Part shown: positions 53,304-60,779 of the stretch, one piece after another
Position numbering within the stretch: position 1 is the stretch's first letter
How the letters are laid out: each line of letters starts with the position of its first letter
Source: Faecalispora sporosphaeroides DSM 1294
Lineage (GTDB): Bacteria > Bacillota > Clostridia > Oscillospirales > Acutalibacteraceae
DNA length: 64,000 nt
Direction: 5' to 3'
NCBI GenBank assembly: GCA_000383295.1
Contig: KB911072.1
Span: forward strand, 1 to 64,000
The notes under the pieces: generated by a model
What the model was told of the DNA's origin: nothing
What the model saw: only the letters and a program-made list of their open reading frames with translations
Database searches by the model: none
Made by a program: the position numbers and the translations under genes

Positions 53304-53332
53304 ATTATATGAGGCGGTTTTCGTTTTGTCAA
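53304..53332 (-). promoter_or_regulatory. Promoter of the leucine unit
   Basis: TTGACA (53327-53332) and TATAAT (53304-53309) on the - strand with a 17-base spacer, a few bases behind the stop of the histidine phosphatase gene. Confidence 0.9.
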
Positions 53333-53335
53333 CCC

Positions 53336-54040
53336 CTAATTTTCGGGGGAGTGCTCTTTTCCATAGGCGCGGTTTGCCGCCTCGCGTGCCAAGTCGACCA
53401 CCGTGTGCTCGCGCGGAGCGCTCTGCTCGCCGTGCGGAATGGTCGCGATCACCTCCGCCACCATCGAGCGCATCCACAGCCCCGGGGTGACGCGCAGCGT
53501 GTACCCGCAGCCCGGCTCCGTCATCCATTCGTAGGCCGAGGCACGCGGCAAACCGTAGGAAGCAAGCAGGGCCATCATGACTCCGCCGTGCGTCACCACC
53601 GCCGCGCTGGTCATGCCGGAGCGCAGCAGCTCCTCCACAAGCTGCTCAAACGCGGAGCACACCCGGTACAAAAACGCGCGGCTGTCTTCCCCGTTCGGCG
53701 GCGCGGCCTGCTGGCCGCTCTCCATCCAGCGCAGGAATGCGGGGTCGCCCTCCAGCTCTTTGGCGGTTTTGCCCTCCCAGTCGCCGAAATCACACTCGCG
53801 CAGGCCGTCGAGCAGCACCGGCTTTGCGTGGGGGTACAAAATCTGCATCGTCTGCACACAGCGGATCAGGGGGCTGCTGTAATACGCCTGTGCCGCCGGG
53901 TATTCCTGATTCTGCTTGATTTGCAGTAATTGCTCGATCCCCTGCTCGCAAAGGGGGGAATCGGTGCGGCCGATGTACTGGCCGAGCATGTTCCCCTCGG
54001 CCACTCCGTGGCGGATCAAATGGATGAGATAGGATTTCAT
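53336..54040 (-). CDS. Histidine phosphatase family protein
   Basis: 234 residues, phosphoglycerate-mutase-like fold. The catalytic LIRHGVAEGN is at the N-terminus, with ECDFGDWEGKTAKEL, and the second catalytic His in VVTHGGVMMALL. Resembles CobC/GpmB-type phosphatases; the substrate is unknown. The gene is divergent from the XRE regulator. Its stop lies just before the leuA T-box promoter. Confidence 0.9.
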   Translation of the reverse strand: MKSYLIHLIRHGVAEGNMLGQYIGRTDSPLCEQGIEQLLQIKQNQEYPAAQAYYSSPLIRCVQTMQILYPHAKPVLLDGLRECDFGDWEGKTAKELEGDPAFLRWMESGQQAAPPNGEDSRAFLYRVCSAFEQLVEELLRSGMTSAAVVTHGGVMMALLASYGLPRASAYEWMTEPGCGYTLRVTPGLWMRSMVAEVIATIPHGEQSAPREHTVVDLAREAANRAYGKEHSPEN

Positions 54041-54083
54041 AAGATATTGCTCCTTTTTTACTTCGTCCTACGATATCTAGCGG

Positions 54084-54124
54084 TTTACAATCCGTTGTAT
54101 TTGTTATATACTTTACAATACGTT
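54084..54124. promoter_or_regulatory. XRE promoter with two operator-like direct repeats
   Basis: Promoter TTTACA (54084-54089) and TATACT (54107-54112), 17-base spacer, reads toward the XRE gene. TTTACAATNCGTT occurs at 54084-54096 and 54112-54124, 28 bp apart, covering the -35 and the start-point region, as expected for autorepression. Confidence 0.65.
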
Positions 54125-54158
54125 AAAGTGCTACAAATTTCGACGGGGGTCTTCCGGC

Positions 54159-54863
54159 ATGAACAGTAATTTTTCCAGAATTATGACATTACTGCGGAAA
54201 GAACAGGGATATAGTCAAAAAAAGGTGGCGGAAGAGCTGGGTGTGTCTCAGGCTCTGCTGTCGCACTACGAAAAGGGAATCCGCGAATGCGGGCTGGATT
54301 TTGTCGTGCGCGCCGCGGATTTTTACAATGTTTCCTGCGATTATCTGCTGGGGCGTACCCCCGACCGCAGCGGAGCGACCCTGACTGTGGAAGACATTCC
54401 AGAGCCGGACGCCGTCGGGAAAGAAAACGTGATGAAGGGCAGCCTGCTGCCCGTACTGAATAAAAAGCTGCTTGCGAACTCGCTGAACATCATTTTCAGC
54501 CTGCTGCAAAAATGCGGCAACAAAGCGCTCACCACCGAGATTTCCGCCTGCCTGACGCTTGCGGTTTATAAGGCGTTCCGCATTTTGTATTCGGCGAACC
54601 CGAAGAATCCGCAGGGCATGTTCGCCGCGCCGCCCGGCCTTGACAGGGGCCTTTCCGACGCCGCGTTCTCGATCGCCCAGGCCAACGCGCAATACGTGGC
54701 CGGCGGCGAGGACCTGGAGCAGGAAAAGGGCCTGAAAAAGGACCAGGCGCCCGCGCTTTCCCCAGAGCTGATTCAGGAGCAGTACCCGCTGTTCGCCGGC
54801 TCGCTGTTCCACCTGGTGCAAAGCGCGGAGTCGCGCATGGGCCTGAAAAAGCAGGAAAAATGA
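54159..54863 (+). CDS. XRE-family regulator
   Basis: 234 residues. HTH at residues 5-60 (IMTLLRKEQGYSQKKVAEEL, SHYEKGIRECGLDF, DYLLGRTP). The C-terminal 150 residues form an unassigned helical domain (LLQKCGNKALTTEISACLTL). Chromosomal regulators of this architecture are common in Clostridia; the target set is unknown. GGGGG lies about ten bases before the ATG. Operator-like repeats precede it. Confidence 0.88.
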   Translation: MNSNFSRIMTLLRKEQGYSQKKVAEELGVSQALLSHYEKGIRECGLDFVVRAADFYNVSCDYLLGRTPDRSGATLTVEDIPEPDAVGKENVMKGSLLPVLNKKLLANSLNIIFSLLQKCGNKALTTEISACLTLAVYKAFRILYSANPKNPQGMFAAPPGLDRGLSDAAFSIAQANAQYVAGGEDLEQEKGLKKDQAPALSPELIQEQYPLFAGSLFHLVQSAESRMGLKKQEK

Positions 54864-54893
54864 TTCCGTCTGCCGGTTTTGCCCGTCGGGAAC

Positions 54894-55181
54894 TTAGCTT
54901 GTGCGAAGCTTCTGGCTGCTCCAAAGCTCCAGCAGTGCGGAAAGCAGATTCCCGCCGATAATCAGATCAAAGCGGGGGCCGTTTTCATTGCGGTCAATCC
55001 GCAGCGCCTGCAGGGCTGCCACTCTGCGCCGGGACTCCGGCTGAAGCCTGAGCCGGTATTCCTCTGCTCCCACGTTCAGGCTGACCGTATAGCTTGCGGA
55101 CTGCGGCTCCGAATAGGCGTTTTCGGCAAGAGCTTTGCAAAGCTGCTCATACTGAGCGGGTTTAAACTGTCGAATAATCAT
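54894..55181 (-). CDS. Hypothetical 95-residue protein
   Basis: Begins MIIRQFKPAQYEQLCKALAE and contains YTVSLNVGAEEYRLRLQPES and FDLIIGGNLLSALLELWSSQ. Mixed alpha/beta, no membrane segment, no family recognised. GGAAG lies about nine bases before the ATG. It converges with the XRE gene and diverges from the small RNA candidate. Confidence 0.7.
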   Translation of the reverse strand: MIIRQFKPAQYEQLCKALAENAYSEPQSASYTVSLNVGAEEYRLRLQPESRRRVAALQALRIDRNENGPRFDLIIGGNLLSALLELWSSQKLRTS

Positions 55182-55215
55182 TGCGTCGCTTCCTTTCTGA
55201 ATCATGGCAGAAGCC

Positions 55216-55244
55216 TTGAAAGAAAGAACGGCGTATGCTATACT
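55216..55244 (+). promoter_or_regulatory. Promoter of the small RNA candidate
   Basis: TTGAAA (55216-55221) and TATACT (55239-55244), 17-base spacer, on the + strand. Confidence 0.65.
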
Positions 55245-55250
55245 ATTTAC

Positions 55251-55335
55251 GCTGTCATTTGCCTTCGGGCATCTGCCGGTTGTGGGGGAAGTGGCGTTAC
55301 TTTGTGAGAGTGGGCGCCACTTCTCTTATTTTTTG
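55251..55335 (+). ncRNA. Small RNA candidate, about 85 nt
   Basis: Directly behind a good + strand promoter lies a short unit with no start codon in any useful frame: a hairpin TGCC-TTCG-GGCA with a UUCG tetraloop, a G-rich linker, then an intrinsic terminator with a perfect 9-bp stem (GAAGTGGCG 55288-55296 / CGCCACTTC 55315-55323) followed by TCTTATTTTTT. Its last bases overlap the 3' end of the RHH gene in antisense. No known RNA family was recognised. Confidence 0.55.
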
Positions 55336-55502
55336 AGGTCGTCATACACCTTATGGACACCACGTCTAACCACCTCGGCTCTGGATATCTTCATCTCTTC
55401 ACTGCATTTTTTCATCTTTTCAAAAGAATCCTGATCGAATCTGATTTTCATTGTGATATCTTTCGGGTTATCAGTAGGACGGCCCATTTTTTTAGCGGCC
55501 AT
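55326..55502 (-). CDS. Ribbon-helix-helix protein, 58 residues
   Basis: CopG/Arc-type small DNA-binding protein: MAAKKMGRPTDNPKDITMKI then RFDQDSFEKMKKCSEEMKIS and RAEVVRRGVHKVYDDLKK. The strand (DITMKIRF) and two helices fit the RHH fold. AGGAGG lies eight bases before the ATG. Its promoter carries a perfect 12-bp inverted repeat, consistent with autoregulation. Such stand-alone RHH genes are typical of mobile elements; no toxin gene is adjacent. Confidence 0.85.
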   Translation of the reverse strand: MAAKKMGRPTDNPKDITMKIRFDQDSFEKMKKCSEEMKISRAEVVRRGVHKVYDDLKK

Positions 55503-55514
55503 GATCTCCCCCTC

Positions 55515-55564
55515 CTTTTGCAGGTCGCTAATATTAATATAGATTATAGACCTGCAAAAGTCAA
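55515..55564 (-). promoter_or_regulatory. RHH promoter with 12-bp inverted operator
   Basis: TTGACT (55559-55564) and TATATT (55536-55541) on the - strand, 17-base spacer. CTTTTGCAGGTC (55515-55526) and GACCTGCAAAAG (55549-55560) are exact inverted arms, one overlapping the -35/spacer, one downstream of the -10. Confidence 0.75.
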
Positions 55565-55622
55565 GCTTTATTTTTTATATAATTTTTCTGATATGTATAC
55601 AGACGCGGTCTATCTGCTGACA

Positions 55623-56298
55623 CGGGCTTGTCCCTCGGGCAGGGGCCGTTCTTTTTTATATTTTAAAAAAGAACGCCTTTTGTGCGGCTTCGCCGTATTT
55701 TCTAGCGCAAGCTGACTGCGGGTGCCCCCGCGTGGGGTTTCTGCTGGCGCAGGCTTGCCCCTCGTGCCGGGGCGGGCACTTACTTTCGTGAAAGGACGAA
55801 AGTAAGCAAAGGCCTTCCAAAGGACACCTTTGGAATCCGTTTGGGGAACGATTCCTGATTGTGCAAACAAAAGCTGGCCGTAAGGCGCTCCAATGAAAAT
55901 GCCCACTCTCCGAGCTTCATCGGGAAATGAGCCTTGCTGTCCCGACTGTCGGCGGGCATTTTCAGAGCGCTCTCGTCAGCCCGGAAAATGCTTCCCGATA
56001 CCTTTTGTCCGGTTGTTTTTAGAATGCTTTCGTTGGCTCTCAGAGTGCTTCCGATACCATTTGCGGACGGTAAAGCTCCTTTTACACACTCGCTTCATGC
56101 ACAGGCAGTGCCTGTGCATGAACCAGCACCAGAGCGGGAGCTTCTCTCGGTTTCCAAAGGCAGCGCCTTTGGTCGTTGAGAGGGAGTTCCAAGGGGGAGA
56201 GAATCGAAACTCTCCCCCTTGGCGAATCTTTGCTTCCTTTCTATTCGTCAAGAAAGGAAGGGCCTGCCCCGGCCTGAGGGGCAAGCCTGCTCCAGCAG
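55623..56298. repeat. Composite structured repeat region
   Basis: Three copies of a two-hairpin module: A (55623-55677), B (55744-55811) and, inverted, C (56228-56298); copy D is at 48642. Each has a GC hairpin like CTTGCCCCTCNNGCCGGGGC followed by a second hairpin whose arms differ but always pair: GTTCTTTTTT/AAAAAAGAAC, CTTACTTTC/GAAAGTAAG, CTTCCTTTC/GAAAGGAAG. B and C enclose further perfect hairpins, e.g. CCAAGGGGGAGAG/CTCTCCCCCTTGG. From 55503 to 56560 I find no gene; open frames cross the repeats and look spurious. Confidence 0.7.
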
Positions 56299-56370
56299 AA
56301 TATTCGCGTGATGCAGCTCACAGAAAACATCCGCTTTATCAAAAACAAAAAACTTCATTATAACATTACA

Positions 56371-56406
56371 AACCGCCGTGGGGATCTTCCCACGGCGGTT
56401 TTATTA
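56371..56406 (+). terminator. Strong terminator in gene-free region
   Basis: AACCGCCGTGGG and CCCACGGCGGTT form a perfect 12-bp stem with a 6-base loop followed by TTATTAT. No certain gene precedes it on the + strand. Confidence 0.7.
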
Positions 56407-56560
56407 TACATTTTGTATATTATCATGTCTATATCGACAAATAGTACGAAAAGTATATTCTTTTTCTGAAATTCCGGTGTTTTTCCGTGCTATAACCGAA
56501 AGCCATGCCTTGCAAATAATCCCCCGCAGTGCAGTCGCTTATGTCGGACTCCCCGGCCCT

Positions 56561-56763
56561 TCTGTCTTTTGGAACAGAAGATTCTTTCCTTTCAAAGAAA
56601 TTTTCCCGACCGGAAAGCCATACTCTTTTGCTTCCGTTTATCATTCAAAAAGGAATGGTCAATCTCGAAGCCAAGAATCTGCTTGATTTCTTCAAAAGAC
56701 AAGCGAAGCGGGCCGCGGCCATCCGTCTTTCAGATGCTTCCACAGAGGATCATATTGACTCAT
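56561..56763 (-). pseudogene. Decayed small DUF7662-like gene
   Basis: On the - strand an ATG (56763) opens MSQYDPLWKHLK. A one-base frameshift near 56725 then gives TDGRGPLRLSFEEIKQILGF and EIDHSFLND, and further on GKFL-stop-KERIFCSKRQ with an in-frame TGA. Joined, this matches a small family that I remember as M-S-x-Y-D-P-L-W-x-x-(I/L)...LSFEEI...GF-x-I-D-H-S-F-L...GKI-x-x-KE, about 70 residues. One frameshift plus one stop argue for a pseudogene. Confidence 0.65.
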
Positions 56764-56871
56764 CTGTGCACGCTCTCTTTCCCTTCACGATGCGCACGGA
56801 GCGCCCCGCATTCCGCCAGCCGGAATATGAAGCCACAAACAGCCGATTCAAAAATACAAACAGGCAAGTTT

Positions 56872-58152
56872 TTAGTTAATAATACCCATTGTATACTTCC
56901 AGGCAAGAATCCGCAGTACACTATCGTCCAGCCGCTCCTGCGAAACGGAGCCGCTTTGAACGGCGGCATACAGGGCATTGAAATCCCCTGAAATATCGGA
57001 GGAAAGCATCAGGTCATTCCCCGCCAAAAACGCGGCGGGCGCGGCGGAGCTCTCCCCTGCCCGATCTCGCAGCCCCTGCATCGAGAGGTCGTCCGTCATA
57101 ACGATGCCGGTAAAGCCGAGCTCATCGCGCAGAATGCGGTGTACCTCCGGCGACAAAGACGCCGGATTCTCCGCGTCCATCGCCGTTACGATGTTATGAG
57201 ACACCAGCACGCACTGTGCGCCGGCCTCGATGCCTGCCTGAAACGGCAGAAAATCGCTGCTGCGAAAGCTTTCCATGCTGCGGTTGTCCGTCGCGACACC
57301 GGTGTGCGTATCCGAATTGCCACCGTATCCCGGAAAGTGCTTGAGCGTGCTGGAAAGGGTTTTACTGTTTGCAGCCTCCACCACTGTTTTCACAAACTCC
57401 GCCGTTCGCGTTCCGTTCCGGGCAAACGCGCGGGGGAACATATAGGCGCTCCGGTCAAAGGTTACGTCCGCCACGGGGGCGAGATTCACATTCAAGCCGT
57501 AGGAAAGCAGAAAATCGGCCTTATCGAGCGTGTCCTGACGGATGCCGTCCATGCCGCCGTTCGCGTAGACCACCTGCGGGGACGCAAACTTTTTCGGGGA
57601 AAGTGCGGGGAACTGGCTGATCCGCGTGACGGTGCCGCCCTCTTCATCCACGGCCAGGGCCATTTTGACCTTGCCGGCCTCCTGGCAGCCCTGCGTCATG
57701 GCGCGCACCTGCTCCGGCGTTTTGTCCTTAAAGCTGTCCGCCCCAAAGAAAAAGCCGCCCGGCTGGTATTCGGTTATTGTCTGAACCTCCCCTTCGGTCG
57801 GGGCACGGAACAGAAAGACCTGTCCCACCTTTTCTTTCAGAGACATTCCGGCCAGCGTCTGCGCGGCCTTGGGATAAGCGTCCTTAAAAATGCCCGTCCC
57901 CTCCGCCACCGGCACGGAGGAGGCCTGCGAAGCTGCCTCCGAAGACTGCGGCTCCGAACGGGAGGGAGCGCTTGTCTGGGGAGTGCCCGGCTGAGAGACG
58001 CCCGGCAGCGGATTTTGAATTACAAACGGCGAAAACGGGCCAAGCAGGGCAAAGGCCCCTGCCCCTGCCAGCAGAATGCCTGCCAGCACGAGCATGGGGA
58101 CGATGCTTCTTCTTCGTCTGGTGTACTGAGGTCTGTAATGCTTTCTACTCAC
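56872..58152 (-). CDS. GH3 beta-N-acetylhexosaminidase-like, membrane-anchored
   Basis: 426 residues: a basic N-terminus and one membrane anchor (IVPMLVLAGILLAGAGAFAL), a Ser/Pro/Gln-rich linker (45-85), then the GH3 TIM barrel. KHFPGYGGNSDTHTGV is the NagZ-type signature, and the nucleophile Asp lies in IVMTDDLSMQGL. A role in cell-wall amino sugar recycling or turnover outside the membrane is likely. The start is GTG 58152, overlapping the glgA stop by four bases (GTGA), so it is oddly coupled to glycogen genes. Confidence 0.92.
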   Translation of the reverse strand: MSRKHYRPQYTRRRRSIVPMLVLAGILLAGAGAFALLGPFSPFVIQNPLPGVSQPGTPQTSAPSRSEPQSSEAASQASSVPVAEGTGIFKDAYPKAAQTLAGMSLKEKVGQVFLFRAPTEGEVQTITEYQPGGFFFGADSFKDKTPEQVRAMTQGCQEAGKVKMALAVDEEGGTVTRISQFPALSPKKFASPQVVYANGGMDGIRQDTLDKADFLLSYGLNVNLAPVADVTFDRSAYMFPRAFARNGTRTAEFVKTVVEAANSKTLSSTLKHFPGYGGNSDTHTGVATDNRSMESFRSSDFLPFQAGIEAGAQCVLVSHNIVTAMDAENPASLSPEVHRILRDELGFTGIVMTDDLSMQGLRDRAGESSAAPAAFLAGNDLMLSSDISGDFNALYAAVQSGSVSQERLDDSVLRILAWKYTMGIIN

Positions 58153-59573
58153 TGTTTCAGCAGCTCCCTGTAAAGTCGGATGTATTCATTGGCCGAACGG
58201 CCCCAGCTGTTGTCGCACGCCATTGCACGGCGCACCAGAATCTCCCAGCCCGCCCTGTTTGCGTAGCCCTCCAGCGCGCGGTACAAGGCGTACAGCATAT
58301 CGCCGCTGTCGTAGGTCTGGAATGTAAAGCCGTTGCCCTCGCCGTCGCCGCTGTCCTGAATGGAATCCTTCAGGCCGCCGGTTTCGCGCACAACCGGAAT
58401 GGCGCCGTAGCGCAGGGCGATCATCTGCGATAGGCCGCAGGGCTCGCTCTTCGAGGGCATCAGGAAGATGTCGCAGCCGGCGTACACACGGCGCGAAACC
58501 TCCGGCACAAAGCCGATATACGTACACACGCGGCCGGGGTAGCGGCCCTGCATCTCGCGGAAGAAGCTCTCGTACTCGTAATCTCCGGAGCCGAGCAGCA
58601 CAAACTGCGCGTTTGTTTCCGCCATGATGCGCTCAAACGACTCGCGCACCAAGTCAAGGCCCTTCTGCGCGACCAGCCGGGTCACCATGCCAACCAGCGG
58701 GGTATCCGCATCCTGCAAAAGGCCAAGCTGCTCCTGAAGCGCGCGCTTATTCTCCGCCTTGCCGGTCAAATCCTCCGCGCTGAATGGCACGGGCAGCGTG
58801 GCGTCGTTTTGCGGGTCGTAATGCACGGTGTCGATACCGTTCAGAATCCCCGAGAGCTTCCAGGAGCGTGAATTCAGAATTCCCTCCAGTCCATAGGAGA
58901 ACCAGGGGTCCAGAATCTCTTTTGCATAAGTAGGGCTGACCGTCGTTATCCAGTTGGCGCACTCAATGCTGCCCTTGAGCATGTTGACGCATTTGTCGTA
59001 TTCCAAAAGCTGCGCGGCAGAATCCGGAATGCCGAGAACATCGCGCACCAGCTCCATGCCGTATTTGCCCTGATACTGAATATTATGGATCGTCATGACC
59101 GTTTTGATTCCCTGATACCACGGGTTATTGGCGTAAAAGAGCCGGAAATACACCGGAACCATAGCGGTCTGCCAGTCGTTGCTATGGATGATGTCCGGCT
59201 TAAAGTCGATGGCGGGCAGCATTTCGAGCGCCGCGCGCGACAAAAACGCAAACCGCTCCGCGTCGTCGTAGTGGCCGTACAGGCCGGGGCGCTTAAAGTA
59301 ATACTGGTTGTCGATCAGATAGTAGATCACCCCGCCCGCTCTCGCCTCAAACACGCCGCAGTACTGTCTGCGCCACGCCACCGGCACCGAAAGGCTGGTG
59401 ACAAAGTGCATCCGGTCGCGCAGCTCCTGCGGAATATCGTCGTAAAGCGGCATCACTACCCGGCAGCCGATCAGGCGGCGGCGCAGGGCCTGCGGCAAAG
59501 AGCCGGCCACGTCGCCCAGCCCGCCGGTAGCGGCAAAGGGCAAAGCCTCACTGGTGCAATATAATACTTTCAT
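58149..59573 (-). CDS. glgA: Glycogen synthase (ADP-glucose)
   Basis: GT5 enzyme, 474 residues. The N-terminal motif reads FAATGGLGDVAGSLPQAL, so the usual K-T-G-G-L lysine is replaced by Ala; Clostridia often vary here. The C-terminal motif SKSEPCGLSQMIALRYGAIP and ETGGL are intact. ATG 59573 has GGAGG seven bases upstream. It follows glgD after 90 bases. Confidence 0.95.
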   Translation of the reverse strand: MKVLYCTSEALPFAATGGLGDVAGSLPQALRRRLIGCRVVMPLYDDIPQELRDRMHFVTSLSVPVAWRRQYCGVFEARAGGVIYYLIDNQYYFKRPGLYGHYDDAERFAFLSRAALEMLPAIDFKPDIIHSNDWQTAMVPVYFRLFYANNPWYQGIKTVMTIHNIQYQGKYGMELVRDVLGIPDSAAQLLEYDKCVNMLKGSIECANWITTVSPTYAKEILDPWFSYGLEGILNSRSWKLSGILNGIDTVHYDPQNDATLPVPFSAEDLTGKAENKRALQEQLGLLQDADTPLVGMVTRLVAQKGLDLVRESFERIMAETNAQFVLLGSGDYEYESFFREMQGRYPGRVCTYIGFVPEVSRRVYAGCDIFLMPSKSEPCGLSQMIALRYGAIPVVRETGGLKDSIQDSGDGEGNGFTFQTYDSGDMLYALYRALEGYANRAGWEILVRRAMACDNSWGRSANEYIRLYRELLKQ

Positions 59574-59663
59574 CACTACGCCTCCTGTCAGTTACACGCA
59601 TCGTCCACAATACGGCAGAAATGAAATTTTGCTTTCTCTCCGCCTGTTTTGCAGAAGATTTCG

Positions 59664-60779
59664 TTATACAATGCTCCCCTTGCTGATAAAGACCGGATAG
59701 GACTGGAACCCCATCAGAGAGCGCTCTTCCTTGATCTCCACATCCTTGTCGATGACCACGTAATTCAAACGGCTGCCGCGTCCGATAATGCTGTCCTGCA
59801 TAATCACGCAGTTGTCGAGCTTTGCGCCCTTCGCCACCTTGACGCCGCGGAACAGCACGCAGTTATGAACCTCGCCATCCACCTGGCAGCCGTCCGCGAT
59901 GAGCGAATTGGTCACGTGGCAGCCAAGGCCGTAGCGCGCGGGCATGTCGTCGCGCACCTTGGTGTAAATCGGGCGGTCCGGGCAGAAGAGCTGGGCGCGC
60001 ACCTGCGGCAGCATGAGGGCCATATTGGCCTCGAAATACGCGTTCATTGAGTTGATGACCTGCATAAAGCCCGTAAATTCATGCGCGTACACGCGGTAAT
60101 GCGGTATATTGCGTTGCAACAGATCGCGCGGAAAATCGTACAGATTGCGGCTGATGCAGTCCTCCACCAGCTTCATCAGCAGCTGGCGGTCGATGAGGAT
60201 GATATTCATGCTGAAATTGCATTCCCCCTCCATGTGAGGGTCGATCAGCATATCGCGCACACGGAATTCGGGGTCGAGCTGCAGAACGCCGATATTCGAC
60301 ACCTTCGGCGGAATCTTGCCGTAGCGGTACACAATCGTAATATCCGCCTGCTTTTCCATATGGGAGGCAATCACCTTTTTCAGGTCGATGTTCGCGACGA
60401 TGTCGCAGTCGCTGAGCAGCACGTATTCCTCTTTTGAGCTGGAGAGGAAGCGGAACGCGGCGGAAAGCGAATCGATGCGGCTGTTGGAAATCGAGCTTTG
60501 CGTGCCAAAGGGCGGCAGCATGTACAGCCCCTCGCGTTTGCGGGACAGATCCCACGCTTTGCCGGAGCCAAGATGATCCATCAGCGACTGATAGTTGCTC
60601 TTGGTCAGCACGCCGACCTTATTGATGCCGCAGTTGACCATGTTGGAAAGGGGAAAATCGATCAGACGGTAACGCCCGCCGAACGGCACGGAGGCCATTG
60701 CGCGCTTTTCCGTCAGTTCGCGCACCCTTTCTTCGTGAACATTCGAGAACAATAACCCTACCACATTATTTCCGCGCAT
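59664..60779 (-). CDS. glgD: ADP-glucose pyrophosphorylase subunit GlgD
   Basis: 371 residues, nucleotidyltransferase plus left-handed beta-helix (about 285-371). Compared with GlgC the N-terminal G-x-G-x-R-L signature is degenerate (VGLLFSNVHEERVRELTEKR), as in the regulatory GlgD subunits of Firmicutes. Its ATG shares one base with the glgC stop (TAATG), so the two subunits are coupled. Confidence 0.95.
   Translation of the reverse strand: MRGNNVVGLLFSNVHEERVRELTEKRAMASVPFGGRYRLIDFPLSNMVNCGINKVGVLTKSNYQSLMDHLGSGKAWDLSRKREGLYMLPPFGTQSSISNSRIDSLSAAFRFLSSSKEEYVLLSDCDIVANIDLKKVIASHMEKQADITIVYRYGKIPPKVSNIGVLQLDPEFRVRDMLIDPHMEGECNFSMNIILIDRQLLMKLVEDCISRNLYDFPRDLLQRNIPHYRVYAHEFTGFMQVINSMNAYFEANMALMLPQVRAQLFCPDRPIYTKVRDDMPARYGLGCHVTNSLIADGCQVDGEVHNCVLFRGVKVAKGAKLDNCVIMQDSIIGRGSRLNYVVIDKDVEIKEERSLMGFQSYPVFISKGSIV

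Noticed and set aside
55893-56363. 156-residue frame in the repeat region
   Set aside because: It runs through several perfect hairpins and an inverted repeat copy; the translation has no coding character.
56311-56468. Short ATG frame in the gene-free region
   Set aside because: It passes through the strong terminator at 56371-56406 and has no ribosome site.
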